Under the pieces are notes generated by a model. It was not told the origin of the DNA, did not search any database, and saw only the letters and a program-made list of their open reading frames with translations. From Gammaproteobacteria bacterium (GTDB lineage Bacteria > Pseudomonadota > Gammaproteobacteria > GRL18): a stretch of 13,841 nucleotides of DNA. A program made the position numbers and the translations under genes. Below, one piece after another: positions 6,836 to 13,841 of this stretch. Position 1 is the stretch's first letter; each line of letters opens with the position of its first letter. Where the stretch lies: assembly GCA_030632625.1 (NCBI GenBank), contig DAOVUK010000027.1:1-13841 (forward strand), in the 5' to 3' direction.

Positions 6836-9127
6836 TTACTTATGTCCTTTTAATTGATTAATGAGATTTTTTAAATCTGGATTAGCTGGCATTATGTCCA
6901 TTAATTTATAGGCATAAGCCAATGCTGACTGCTTATTTCCAGCATCTCTGTTTATGGTGATTAAAGTAATGAGGATTTCACTATCATCAGGGAATTGCTG
7001 ATGAGTTTTTTCTAAAACAGTCAGTGCTTTCTCAGTTTGTTTTAAAGTATTTAAGGCAATAGCATAAACAAATTGATAACGTCGGTTATTTTTTGCCTGA
7101 TTTGCAGCGATTTCTAATTCAACTAAGGCTTTTTGTGGCTTATTTTGACGAATATAAGACAAACCCAGTGCATGATAGAGTGCTGCATTTTCAGAAATAT
7201 TGGCAATCCCTTTAGTTAAAATGAGTTGTGCTTTATTTTCTCGTTCTGTTTGAGAATACAATTGAGCCAGACCAAGATAAGCCGGAACAAATTTTTGTTG
7301 CAAATAAATGGCTCTTTTATAAGCCTTTTCTGATACTTTTATATTGCCCTGCTGAAAATAATAATGCCCCAGATTAACCTGCGATTCAGGACGTTCGGCA
7401 TTAAACGTCTGTGACTGAAGATATTCCTGCTGTGCTTTTTCTAATTGAATCTTGTCTTTGCTGGATAATTGTCCCTGAGGAATGGAAGCAAGCAATCGAC
7501 CTGCTTCCATACGAATAGACCCAATCCCATCATAAATCAGAGGAAATGCAAGGCTTGCCTGTGTGCGCTTATCAAAGGACGATAAGGCTTCCAGTGCAGC
7601 CAGTCGAATCATTGGATTCTTACCCTGGAGTTGTCCCGCAATCAATGTCAGGGAAACCTGATTAGGGTAACTGCTAAGAGCCTCCAGTGCTGTTGCACGA
7701 GCAATTGCTGGTTGTTCTTTATCATTTATTAAGAAGTATAACTTCTTTTCAGCCATTGCCTGCTGTTGCTGATAGGCATATAAAACCCCGGAAAATTTTT
7801 GCAGTCCAATTGGTCGTTTTTCATACCAGTCTCTCAAATGCTGTTCTGACCATTGTGCTGTATTTGTGGTATGACATTTATTACAGGCATTAGGAATCTT
7901 TGTGCCCCTTGATAAATCAGGCCGGGGTATTCTAAAACTGTGATCATTTCTGATATCAACGCCCATATAAGTGGTGGGTGACATATGACAATCAATGCAG
8001 CTAGCACTTTTGATTTTATGATGATGATGACTCTCAGTGCGATAAATTTCACTGATATGACATTGGTTACAGACCTGATCAGCAGGCAGCTTTAATTCAT
8101 TGCTATGAGGATTGTGGCAATCTGAGCAGGTCACACCAGTATGGAACATTTTACTTTGAATAAAAGAGCCATAAACATAAACTTCATCCTTCGGTTGGCC
8201 ATCAGGATAATAAAGGTTAGAGCTTAAGCGTGCTGGACGAAAAGCATTCATTAAAGGCTGATGAATTGAATCATTAGCTAATGGTGAGCGTCTGCTATGA
8301 CAGCGGGCACAGGTTTCTATTTCATGATTGCTCTTTTTTGTTTCAGAGCGATAGGGCTTTTGAGTATTTGGGGCAATCAGCCATTGCACTTCTTTTCGCT
8401 CATTTAAAACATGAGTCAGACCTTTATTTTTAAAGTCTTTTCCCGCTTGAATGCCATCTGTTTTTACATTTTCTGCCCATTGAATGTGTTCTTTTCCTGG
8501 ACCATGACATGCTTCGCAGGAAACATTAATTTCTGAATAACGGGTATTATAAGAATCATTTTCAGATTGATAATTTTTTTCTAAATGAGTTGAATGACAA
8601 TAAGCACACATCGTATTCCAATTCATATTAGGACCGGTCCAGTGTAGAACATCACCAGATGTTATTTTTTCTTGTGGGTGCAGATGAAACCAGCGTTGCC
8701 CGCCCTGTTTCTCAACCCGTGCATCCCAGGCAATATCCAGCGCCTGCAAACGGCCACCTGGAAATTCAATCAAATATTGCTGCAAAGGATAAACACCAAA
8801 GGTATATTTAATTTGGTAATCATGTAATAAACCCTCTGGTCCGTCTGTTTGTACCCAAAACTCAATATTTTCATCAGTTTCCTTTTTATAGAAGGTTGTG
8901 ATCAGCCCATAGTTTTCAAATACCTGCTGATTAAAATTGCCTAAAACGGTCTTAGAATCAGCATGCTGCATAGCTTTTTTATGATGCGAGCCTTGCCACT
9001 GTTTTACTTCATCCTGATGACAGGAAGCACAGGCTTCATAGCCGACATATTGATCATTATTGGATTTATTTTGTGCATGAGCATTGTTAAAAAGAAAAAA
9101 GAGAAATGTAATAATGAGTATTTTCAT
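6836..9127 (-). CDS. Octaheme c-type cytochrome with HEAT-like and TPR repeats
   Basis: A 763-residue exported multiheme cytochrome. Its signal peptide MKILIITFLFFLFNNAHAQ is cleaved near residue 19. Eight CxxCH heme sites follow, with first Cys at residues 33, 174, 204, 273, 334, 353, 377 and 415. The start region (YVGYEACASCHQDE...GSHHKKAMQ) resembles cytochrome c554-type proteins. A four-His run (367-370) lies between hemes 6 and 7. Residues about 470-550 form HEAT-like helical repeats (AIARATALEALSSYP, then MIRLAALEALSSF), and about 580-760 hold roughly five TPR units. Such proteins are expected to move electrons in the periplasm while the repeats bind a partner. The frame is open 32 codons further upstream to a TTG at 9223, with ATGs at 9199 and 9184. 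I chose the ATG at 9127 for its clean signal peptide, although no start has a good ribosome binding site. It lies 217 bp after the Tat-protein gene. Its redox partner is unknown. Confidence 0.9.
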   Translation of the reverse strand: MKILIITFLFFLFNNAHAQNKSNNDQYVGYEACASCHQDEVKQWQGSHHKKAMQHADSKTVLGNFNQQVFENYGLITTFYKKETDENIEFWVQTDGPEGLLHDYQIKYTFGVYPLQQYLIEFPGGRLQALDIAWDARVEKQGGQRWFHLHPQEKITSGDVLHWTGPNMNWNTMCAYCHSTHLEKNYQSENDSYNTRYSEINVSCEACHGPGKEHIQWAENVKTDGIQAGKDFKNKGLTHVLNERKEVQWLIAPNTQKPYRSETKKSNHEIETCARCHSRRSPLANDSIHQPLMNAFRPARLSSNLYYPDGQPKDEVYVYGSFIQSKMFHTGVTCSDCHNPHSNELKLPADQVCNQCHISEIYRTESHHHHKIKSASCIDCHMSPTTYMGVDIRNDHSFRIPRPDLSRGTKIPNACNKCHTTNTAQWSEQHLRDWYEKRPIGLQKFSGVLYAYQQQQAMAEKKLYFLINDKEQPAIARATALEALSSYPNQVSLTLIAGQLQGKNPMIRLAALEALSSFDKRTQASLAFPLIYDGIGSIRMEAGRLLASIPQGQLSSKDKIQLEKAQQEYLQSQTFNAERPESQVNLGHYYFQQGNIKVSEKAYKRAIYLQQKFVPAYLGLAQLYSQTERENKAQLILTKGIANISENAALYHALGLSYIRQNKPQKALVELEIAANQAKNNRRYQFVYAIALNTLKQTEKALTVLEKTHQQFPDDSEILITLITINRDAGNKQSALAYAYKLMDIMPANPDLKNLINQLKGHK

Positions 9128-9344
9128 AATATGAAAACAATCCGCTAAGCCAAAAGCAAGTACCTTAACCTTAGAAAAAATCATTTCAGGTAAAGGCATT
9201 TTATAGAAGTATCGATTTATCAATTTTTCAGTACTTTTTTGTTAGTTTTAAAATGTCTGGCCAATAAACATCTGAACCTCAGTTTGTTTTTCTGAAGTCC
9301 CCACATCAAGTCTATAGTGATTAAATGCTTTTTCTTAAAATAGA
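9128..9344. other. Gap between the Tat-protein gene and the cytochrome gene
   Basis: These 217 bases include an in-frame extension of the cytochrome gene (to a TTG at 9221-9223) and about 120 bases that look non-coding. No convincing terminator or promoter is visible. The only hairpin, AGTCTAT with ATAGACT (9309-9315 and 9340-9346), has a 24-base loop, overlaps the upstream stop codon and lacks a T-run. The cytochrome gene may therefore be read with the two upstream genes or have a promoter I cannot identify. Confidence 0.4.
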
Positions 9345-10505
9345 CTAAAAAGATGTCTCAACCAGCTTCAAACTCTCTGGAGCAAAGAGTTCTTCAATGG
9401 TTAGTTCACGGCTGGTTAAACCTTGCTGATGAGAATAACGAAACAGAGCTTCCAGTGCCTTGCGGTTGGACTCAATACCATATGAATAAAAATTATCCCC
9501 CATTAAAGTTCGGGTTTCTTCAACTTCCTGTCCATACCAGGGAAGTGAGTCCATTAGCCATCCCTGCTTTACCATCCACTGATAATTGATTTGTTTGGCT
9601 TGTGAGAATGCATTGAACACTGCTTCTGCCAGCCATGGATTCTGTTTCAATGTGGATTTTTTTATAGCCATGGTATGCATAATTGGAAAAATACCTGTTT
9701 TGGCATAATAGGCTTGTTCAACACTTCTGAAGTCTGGAAAAAGTCTGCCAATTTTAGGATGTCGTTCAATATAGGCTCTGGGTTCTGCTGCATGAAACAG
9801 AGCATCCACATGGCCTGACTCAAGCAAATCAGATTCATCTTTTCCCGCAGGACCGACACTGATTGAAATACCTTCAGGTGCCATCATTTCTTGTTTAGAA
9901 ATTTTTCCAGCAAGATCAGCTGATGAGTCATTTGATGCGGTCACCCAATTTATTTCTTCTGGCTTGATACCATATTCATCCTGAAAAATACCACGAATCC
10001 AAGTCAATGATGTCGATGAATATCCGGGAGTTGCAATCGTTTTTCCTCGTAAATCTTCTGGCTTTTTAATGCCTCGATCGGTACGAATAAAAACACTTCG
10101 GTGACGAAACAAACGCAAGGGGAATATTGGCAGTAAAGTGTAATCACGGAAGTTGCCATTAGCGTAAGCAATCATAAATGGATGTAAGCCTATTTCAGTG
10201 ACATCATTTGTCTGAGGCCCACTGAACATATCAGTATTCATATCACCAATTTTTGATTCACTGATTGTTGCGTGACACCCTTCTATTTTAACCCGACCAT
10301 CAAAGAGTGCTTCAATCCGATTAAACTTGTAGCCCGCCATGATAATGGGCAGCCCCTCGGATGAGGTTTTCGGTATCTCAGTGTTTTGTGCTAATATTTG
10401 ATTACTGGAAGCCAGAGCACCAATAGCACCTATGGTTAAACTTGATGTTTTTATAAATTCACGTCGTGAATAGTTCCGTTCAAATTTCTTTGTTTTTTGA
10501 GCCAT
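9345..10505 (-). CDS. Tat-exported 4,5-dihydroxyphthalate decarboxylase-like / NMT1-THI5-type substrate-binding protein
   Basis: A 386-residue protein with a twin-arginine leader, SRREFIK (Arg14-Arg15), then a hydrophobic stretch ending near LAQ (residue 40). The mature part matches the periplasmic-binding fold branch that includes Pht5-type 4,5-dihydroxyphthalate decarboxylase. Family-like segments are ALFDGRVKIEG near residue 66, LPIFPLRLFRHRSVFIRTDRG, KPEDLRGKTIATPGYSSTS, IFQDEYGIKPEEINWV, RLFPDF..VEQAYYAKTGIFPIMH and a C-terminal EALFRYSHQQGLTSRELTIEELFAPES. Databases label such proteins both as decarboxylases and as ABC substrate-binding proteins. No permease or ATPase gene is nearby, so enzyme, orphan binding protein and sensor partner all remain possible. 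Tat export implies folding, perhaps with a bound ligand, before secretion. AAGGTAG precedes the ATG by about 6 bases. The gene starts 23 bp after the outer-membrane barrel gene, so the two are co-transcribed. Confidence 0.82.
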   Translation of the reverse strand: MAQKTKKFERNYSRREFIKTSSLTIGAIGALASSNQILAQNTEIPKTSSEGLPIIMAGYKFNRIEALFDGRVKIEGCHATISESKIGDMNTDMFSGPQTNDVTEIGLHPFMIAYANGNFRDYTLLPIFPLRLFRHRSVFIRTDRGIKKPEDLRGKTIATPGYSSTSLTWIRGIFQDEYGIKPEEINWVTASNDSSADLAGKISKQEMMAPEGISISVGPAGKDESDLLESGHVDALFHAAEPRAYIERHPKIGRLFPDFRSVEQAYYAKTGIFPIMHTMAIKKSTLKQNPWLAEAVFNAFSQAKQINYQWMVKQGWLMDSLPWYGQEVEETRTLMGDNFYSYGIESNRKALEALFRYSHQQGLTSRELTIEELFAPESLKLVETSF

Positions 10506-10528
10506 GGATCTACCTTCATTTAAGTTCT

Positions 10529-11341
10529 TTATTTAGGGAATAAGAGCTTCATATTGAACTGCATACTCCATTCAGCAGCACCATGAGGACGTTCAACATT
10601 TTTATAGGCCTGCAATTTAAAATCAATGGGTTGATTTCCTAAGCGTACAACCTTACCCACACCACCACCAACAGGAATAGTCCAGCGGTCACTGCTGCTG
10701 TCTGCTTCCCAATTGGCAGTCATGGTTGGTGTGGAAGTAAAATACCAGCCATTGTCAAAGTTATAGTTAATAAAATACTGAAATAAGAATTGATTAACAT
10801 CAGGTTCATCACTATCACCGGCAATATCCCAGACATTCTGGGTTAATGCACCGACCAACCATTTACCAGGCTTAGCAATGATTGCCAGAGCTGGTCCAAG
10901 GGACCATTTGTCACTGCCTAAGCGATCATCCGTTGCAGTGGGTATCACCAACGAGGGACCGATACCCCAGGTAATTGGCCCCGTTGGATCGGGGACCCAA
11001 TAAGCCTGCAAATTAATGTCACCTAAACCGGATTCACTACCCTGACCACTATAACGTTCATCCTGATAAATTACAGGCACTACGGCACGTAAAATCCAGT
11101 TATAGCCATCTCCAGCTATAGGATATACAGGCTTTAGATTAACAACATGGTCTGTGCTATCTTCATCAGGCCCTACGTTTTCGAGATAGTTATATTCAAG
11201 GTTGAGACTAATCATTGTACCCAAAGGGTTTTGAGATTTTTTAGCCAGACTTTCTTCAGCATAGCTTTGGTTACCCCCAACAATGGAAAGGATCAGAAGA
11301 CTAAAAATCTGGCCTTTTTTGATATTACAATTAAAAAACAT
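10529..11341 (-). CDS. Outer-membrane beta-barrel, neuromedin-U-like / MetA-type transporter family
   Basis: A 270-residue protein with a Sec signal peptide (cleavage near SYA-E, residue 28) followed by alternating amphipathic strands rich in Tyr, Trp and Gly. It ends NMKLLFPK, with an aromatic close to the C-terminus as in small outer-membrane barrels. Blocks such as LKPVYPI, RAVVPVIYQ, GLGDINLQAYW, WGIGPSLVIPTATD, WSLGPALAIIAKPGKW and VGGGVGKV recall proteins that databases call transporter or neuromedin U and group with the Phenol_MetA_deg-type barrels. Such proteins are thought to act as channels for aromatics or other small compounds, but direct evidence is sparse. It is the first gene after the sulfatase terminator and 23 bp before the Tat-protein gene, so it probably heads that transcript. 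The ATG has only a distant AGG, so the start is fairly but not fully certain. Confidence 0.8.
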   Translation of the reverse strand: MFFNCNIKKGQIFSLLILSIVGGNQSYAEESLAKKSQNPLGTMISLNLEYNYLENVGPDEDSTDHVVNLKPVYPIAGDGYNWILRAVVPVIYQDERYSGQGSESGLGDINLQAYWVPDPTGPITWGIGPSLVIPTATDDRLGSDKWSLGPALAIIAKPGKWLVGALTQNVWDIAGDSDEPDVNQFLFQYFINYNFDNGWYFTSTPTMTANWEADSSSDRWTIPVGGGVGKVVRLGNQPIDFKLQAYKNVERPHGAAEWSMQFNMKLLFPK

Positions 11342-11389
11342 AAACGATAAAACCTGAAGAATTAAAATTTTTATATTTAATTCAAAAAA

Positions 11390-11420
11390 AACGGTCAGAT
11401 TGACTATCGATCTGACAGTT
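11390..11420 (-). terminator. Terminator downstream of the sulfatase gene
   Basis: AACGGTCAGAT (11390-11400) pairs with ATCTGACAGTT (11410-11420), 10 of 11 positions, around a 9-base loop. On the minus strand the stem is followed by a run of eight T's, placed about 30 bases past the sulfatase stop. A T-run (GTTTTTTATC) also follows on the plus strand, so it could work in both directions. It separates the sulfatase transcript from the barrel gene that follows. Confidence 0.75.
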
Positions 11421-11449
11421 TTTTATCACTAACAATTTGACTAAATCAA

Positions 11450-13189
11450 CTAATCAGCACCCCAGCTTCTATCAAGATTATCCCATTCAGGCACCTGCAT
11501 GATCGCTTCACGCGGGTCAAAAGGCAGTTTCTTGGGATCAAGACGAGGCTTGGAAGCTGCAATGGTTTCAGGTCTTGCATTGACAACATTCTTGAATGGG
11601 AAGTCACGTCCTTGACCTTTATCAGGATAAGCTTTCTTCATCATCAAGTGACGAGTTTTCATGATACTGAACATTGTCTTAGCTGGAAATAACTGCAGCA
11701 TAAAAGGCTTAACTTCACGAGGATCATTGTACAGATCATAAAACTCTGCACCACTCAATCCTGGAATTGCATTACGCCAGTCACGTTTATAACGACCTTT
11801 TACTGTCGCAGCCAGTTGATTGCCAGTATAGATAAAAACATAGTCACGACGACTTTCGCCATCACCTTCTAATAATAATGCTGTCTGGTCAACACCATCA
11901 ATGATACGGTCAGTTGGAATATACTTTTCAGCACCAGCTATACGAGCGAAAGTAGTAAAAAGATCAGTTTCATGAATAATATCACCAATGATCTGACCTT
12001 CTTCAATCACACCAGGCCAGCGCGCATGAGCAGTCACCCGAACACCACCTTCAAGGAAATCACCTTTTCCACCACGATAAAGTGTCTCAACCATTCCGGG
12101 AGGACCATTATGAATCATAGGACCATTGTCAGCCATCATGATAACCAGAGTATTGTCTTCAATTCCCAATTCTTTCAGCTCTTTCATTAATTTACCAATG
12201 TAAATATCAAAGCGAGCGATGCCTTCCTGAAGCATTCCTGCTGATACGGTAATTTTTTCAGGAAATCCCGTAAAAGGTGTGATTTGAGGCCAGTATGCGG
12301 CATAAAAAGGCTTCTTAGCTTCAACATTCTTTTTCATGAATGCAGATAAGCGTTTTTCAGATTCACCATCCATAGCAAGATAATCGGCAAGATTAGGTGC
12401 TTTGCCCCATTCACTGACTGGACCACCCTTTTTACCTTCCAATGCAAAGACAAAGCCTCTGGGACGCCAGCCTTTATCAATATCATAAGGATCATTTGGC
12501 AGTATTTCAGGATATAAACTGCCTGGACGTATAGCACCTGCAGCTTCTAATTCAGGCGTATACATACTAGGCACCTGATTATAAGGTGTCCATAAAGCTT
12601 CATCAAAGCCCTGATTGTTCAGATAGCTTGACTCAATATCACCCATATGTGATTTACCATAGAATGCCGTTGCATAACCTGCCTTGCTGAGTACTTCAGC
12701 CATGGTCACTTCTTCAGCAGCAAGTCCACCATATTCATAAGGGAAACCGACATTGTACATACCGTTACGAACTGCATGACGCCCAGTCATAACCGCCGCT
12801 CGACTCGGCGTACAGCTTGGTTCAGTATACATACGAGCAAAGTAGATACCTTCCTTACTGAACTGATTCATATTAGGCGTTTCCCAGCCACGTGTTTTCT
12901 GAATCTGCGGCACACCCACTTCACCCACACCCGTATCATCCCACATAATGTGGATGATATTTGGCGGAGTACCATGCTTTTTCTTTAATGCCGCCAGTTT
13001 CTCATCAAGCGCTTTATCCTGTGCATCCCATTTTTCCCCATGCTGAGCTTCAAGCACATAATATTCAGCATCATGCAGAACTTCTGCTTGTTTTTCAGCC
13101 AGTACAGTACTTGCTAGCGATACTCCAAGCAATGAAACTGCCATGACTGGAATGGTGGGTAATGATAACGGAAACTTCCGTTTATTCAT
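11450..13189 (-). CDS. Exported type I (formylglycine-dependent) sulfatase, arylsulfatase-like
   Basis: A 579-residue periplasmic or secreted sulfatase expected to hydrolyse a sulfate ester. A Sec signal peptide ends near residue 31 (VLA-E). The active-site signature CTPSR starts at Cys126, the residue oxidised to formylglycine, within EPSCTPSRAAVMTGR. Metal ligands are Asp84-Asp85 (MWDDTGVGEVG) and Asp354-Asn355 (MADNGPM). Lys179 and His181 lie in YGKSHMG, and Lys375 lies in GGKGDFLEGGVR. The second sulfate-binding His found in most relatives has no candidate: residues 182-359 contain no histidine. The C-terminal subdomain (about 440-579) carries the usual EFYDLYNDPREVKP segment. The ATG has AAGGAG 7 bases upstream (13197-13202). 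No formylglycine-generating enzyme gene is in the window, so maturation must rely on one elsewhere. The substrate cannot be read from sequence; its unusual WPQITPF segment suggests something other than a standard aryl sulfate. Confidence 0.93.
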   Translation of the reverse strand: MNKRKFPLSLPTIPVMAVSLLGVSLASTVLAEKQAEVLHDAEYYVLEAQHGEKWDAQDKALDEKLAALKKKHGTPPNIIHIMWDDTGVGEVGVPQIQKTRGWETPNMNQFSKEGIYFARMYTEPSCTPSRAAVMTGRHAVRNGMYNVGFPYEYGGLAAEEVTMAEVLSKAGYATAFYGKSHMGDIESSYLNNQGFDEALWTPYNQVPSMYTPELEAAGAIRPGSLYPEILPNDPYDIDKGWRPRGFVFALEGKKGGPVSEWGKAPNLADYLAMDGESEKRLSAFMKKNVEAKKPFYAAYWPQITPFTGFPEKITVSAGMLQEGIARFDIYIGKLMKELKELGIEDNTLVIMMADNGPMIHNGPPGMVETLYRGGKGDFLEGGVRVTAHARWPGVIEEGQIIGDIIHETDLFTTFARIAGAEKYIPTDRIIDGVDQTALLLEGDGESRRDYVFIYTGNQLAATVKGRYKRDWRNAIPGLSGAEFYDLYNDPREVKPFMLQLFPAKTMFSIMKTRHLMMKKAYPDKGQGRDFPFKNVVNARPETIAASKPRLDPKKLPFDPREAIMQVPEWDNLDRSWGAD

Positions 13190-13196
13190 TTGCTTT

Positions 13197-13202
13197 CTCC
13201 TT
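13197..13202 (-). promoter_or_regulatory. Strong ribosome binding site of the sulfatase gene
   Basis: Minus-strand AAGGAG with a 7-base spacer to the ATG at 13187-13189. It is the best Shine-Dalgarno match in the window and suggests efficient translation of the sulfatase. Confidence 0.7.
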
Positions 13203-13216
13203 ATGTTAAGAACAAT

Positions 13217-13246
13217 CTTACACTCATATATTTATTAAATTGACAA
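13217..13246 (-). promoter_or_regulatory. Possible sigma-70 promoter of the sulfatase gene
   Basis: On the minus strand TTGTCA (13241-13246; 5 of 6 to TTGACA) is followed after 18 bases by TGTAAG (13217-13222; 4 of 6 to TATAAT). This would start a transcript about 20 bases upstream of the sulfatase ATG. The region is very AT-rich, so chance matches are common. Confidence 0.3.
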
Positions 13247-13324
13247 CTTTCAGATTATCAATCAAACTAAAAAAAATCGACATCAAAAAAGCGCAATCTT
13301 TTAAAATAAACCAAAAATATTAAT

Positions 13325-13456
13325 ATGGACACTGAATCTCAAAAAGAGACCATCATACTGCTCAATCAAGAATTTGATAGTTTTGAAGAGTTAGGGATTT
13401 GGCATTTATTAAAGTACCAAAGCCCCATTTTCTATAACAACATCCCATTTCGGTAA
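13325..13456 (+). pseudogene. Possible 5' end of a plus-strand gene cut by the insertion sequence
   Basis: An ATG at 13325 opens 43 codons ending at a TAA at 13454-13456. The first 24 or so residues (MDTESQKETIILLNQEFDSF, then EELGI) are charged and protein-like, while the later part is antisense to the transposase 3' end. The simplest reading is that a gene divergent from the sulfatase was interrupted by the element, with the junction probably between about 13390 and 13410. No good ribosome binding site precedes the ATG and I do not recognise the family. It might also be chance. Confidence 0.27.
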
Positions 13457-13841
13457 TGTTTTAGAACGCTTTATTTTTTTCTCATATTCTTTCATTTCTT
13501 TTTTTGTCAATTTTATTCCTTTTTCAAATACTTTATCTAAAAAATGAACGATGGGTTTGATGCCTTTCCAGGTCATTTCTTTTATCATCCCTAGTGTTTT
13601 TTTCACGCTATCAAGAATGTCACCATTCCAATAATTTTCAAGAACACCCCAACACCTTTCTACTGGATTATATTTACTGTGATAAGGTGGATAATAAGCT
13701 AACTGTATCTCAATTTTATTATTTTCTGTAAATTCTGTGATTCGTTTTATGAATTGAGTTCGATGGCTTGATGCAGATGGCCCATTGTCAAGGTTAATGA
13801 CTAGTTTTTTAACTGAGATATAATTTTGTTTTCTTTCATCC
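13409..13841 (-). CDS. ISAzo13-type transposase, partial (C-terminal part)
   Basis: The minus-strand frame is open from the right edge to a TAA at 13409-13411, giving the last 143 residues of a DDE transposase. Its 5' part lies outside the window. The sequence reads VINLDNGPSASSHRTQF (second catalytic Asp, residue 18 of the fragment), LAYYPPYHSKYNPVERCWG (catalytic Glu, residue 61), LENYWNGDILDS, MTWKGIKPIVH and KLTKKEMKEYEKK. These match the C-terminal half of ISAzo13-family transposases. The first catalytic Asp must lie off-window. A shorter internal GTG at 13606 is not the true start, because the family motifs continue upstream of it in the same frame without a stop. The visible part is intact. 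The right-hand end of the element should lie just left of 13409, but I could not identify its inverted repeat. Confidence 0.88.
   Translation of the reverse strand, partial: DERKQNYISVKKLVINLDNGPSASSHRTQFIKRITEFTENNKIEIQLAYYPPYHSKYNPVERCWGVLENYWNGDILDSVKKTLGMIKEMTWKGIKPIVHFLDKVFEKGIKLTKKEMKEYEKKIKRSKTLPKWDVVIENGALVL
13409..13841. mobile_element. Partial ISAzo13-family insertion sequence, running off the right edge
   Basis: Inferred from the transposase fragment. Only one end of the element is in the window. Its boundary is not fixed: it probably lies within the 20 to 30 bases left of 13409 (around TTAGGGATTTGGCATTT, 13391-13407), but without the other end the terminal inverted repeat and target duplication cannot be seen. 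Confidence 0.65.

Noticed and set aside
9128..9223. Longer cytochrome starting at TTG 9223 or at ATG 9199 or 9184
   Set aside because: These would place about 20 to 32 residues before a complete signal peptide, and none has a good ribosome binding site. The ATG at 9127 gives a standard export signal, although the choice is not proven.
9309..9346. AGTCTAT / ATAGACT inverted repeat between the Tat-protein gene and the cytochrome gene
   Set aside because: The loop is 24 bases, the stem is only 7 bp and AT-rich, it overlaps the stop codon and no T-run follows on the minus strand, so it is not credible as a terminator.
13409..13606. Stand-alone 65-residue gene starting at GTG 13606
   Set aside because: The same frame continues upstream without a stop and carries the transposase catalytic motifs, so this is only the tail of the transposase.

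Overview
The window looks like a piece of an AT-rich gammaproteobacterial chromosome, probably from a marine or sediment heterotroph or a sulfur-cycling lineage. The evidence is a Gram-negative envelope gene set (FadL-type barrel, AsmA, lipoproteins, a neuromedin-U-like barrel), a Tat-exported protein, a large c-type cytochrome and a formylglycine-type sulfatase. The lineage call is inference from gene style and composition; no marker gene is present. Every confidently called gene lies on the minus strand, so transcription reads from high to low coordinates.

Right to left: at the right edge is the 3' part of an ISAzo13-type transposase (13409-13841), which runs off the window. Just left of it is the 5' end of a plus-strand ORF (from 13325) that the element may have cut off. 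Next is an exported type I sulfatase (11450-13189) with its own strong ribosome binding site and a terminator hairpin (11390-11420). Then come a small outer-membrane barrel (10529-11341), a Tat-exported protein of the 4,5-dihydroxyphthalate decarboxylase / NMT1-THI5-like binding-protein family (9345-10505), and an octaheme cytochrome c with HEAT-like and TPR repeats (6836-9127). These four encode only exported products and may form one periplasmic pathway: sulfate-ester cleavage, passage through the outer membrane, ligand binding or decarboxylation, and electron transfer.

A second cluster (2944-6750) reads as one operon: glycine-zipper protein, patatin-like lipoprotein phospholipase (stop and start directly abutting), FadL/OmpP1 barrel (GTG start) and DUF3313 lipoprotein, closed by a perfect 10-bp stem. 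An AsmA-family protein (800-2848) follows. All five act at the envelope, and the theme suggests outer-membrane lipid or hydrophobic-compound handling.

The leftmost 800 bases hold no convincing complete gene. They contain many copies of a degenerate CGGTCATT / CGGACATT motif, two perfect 9-bp inverted repeats, and possibly the N-terminus of a membrane protein leaving the window. The most unusual single observation is that the sulfatase has the formylglycine and metal-site residues but no histidine at all between its active-site His181 and Asp354, where the family normally has its second sulfate-binding histidine.
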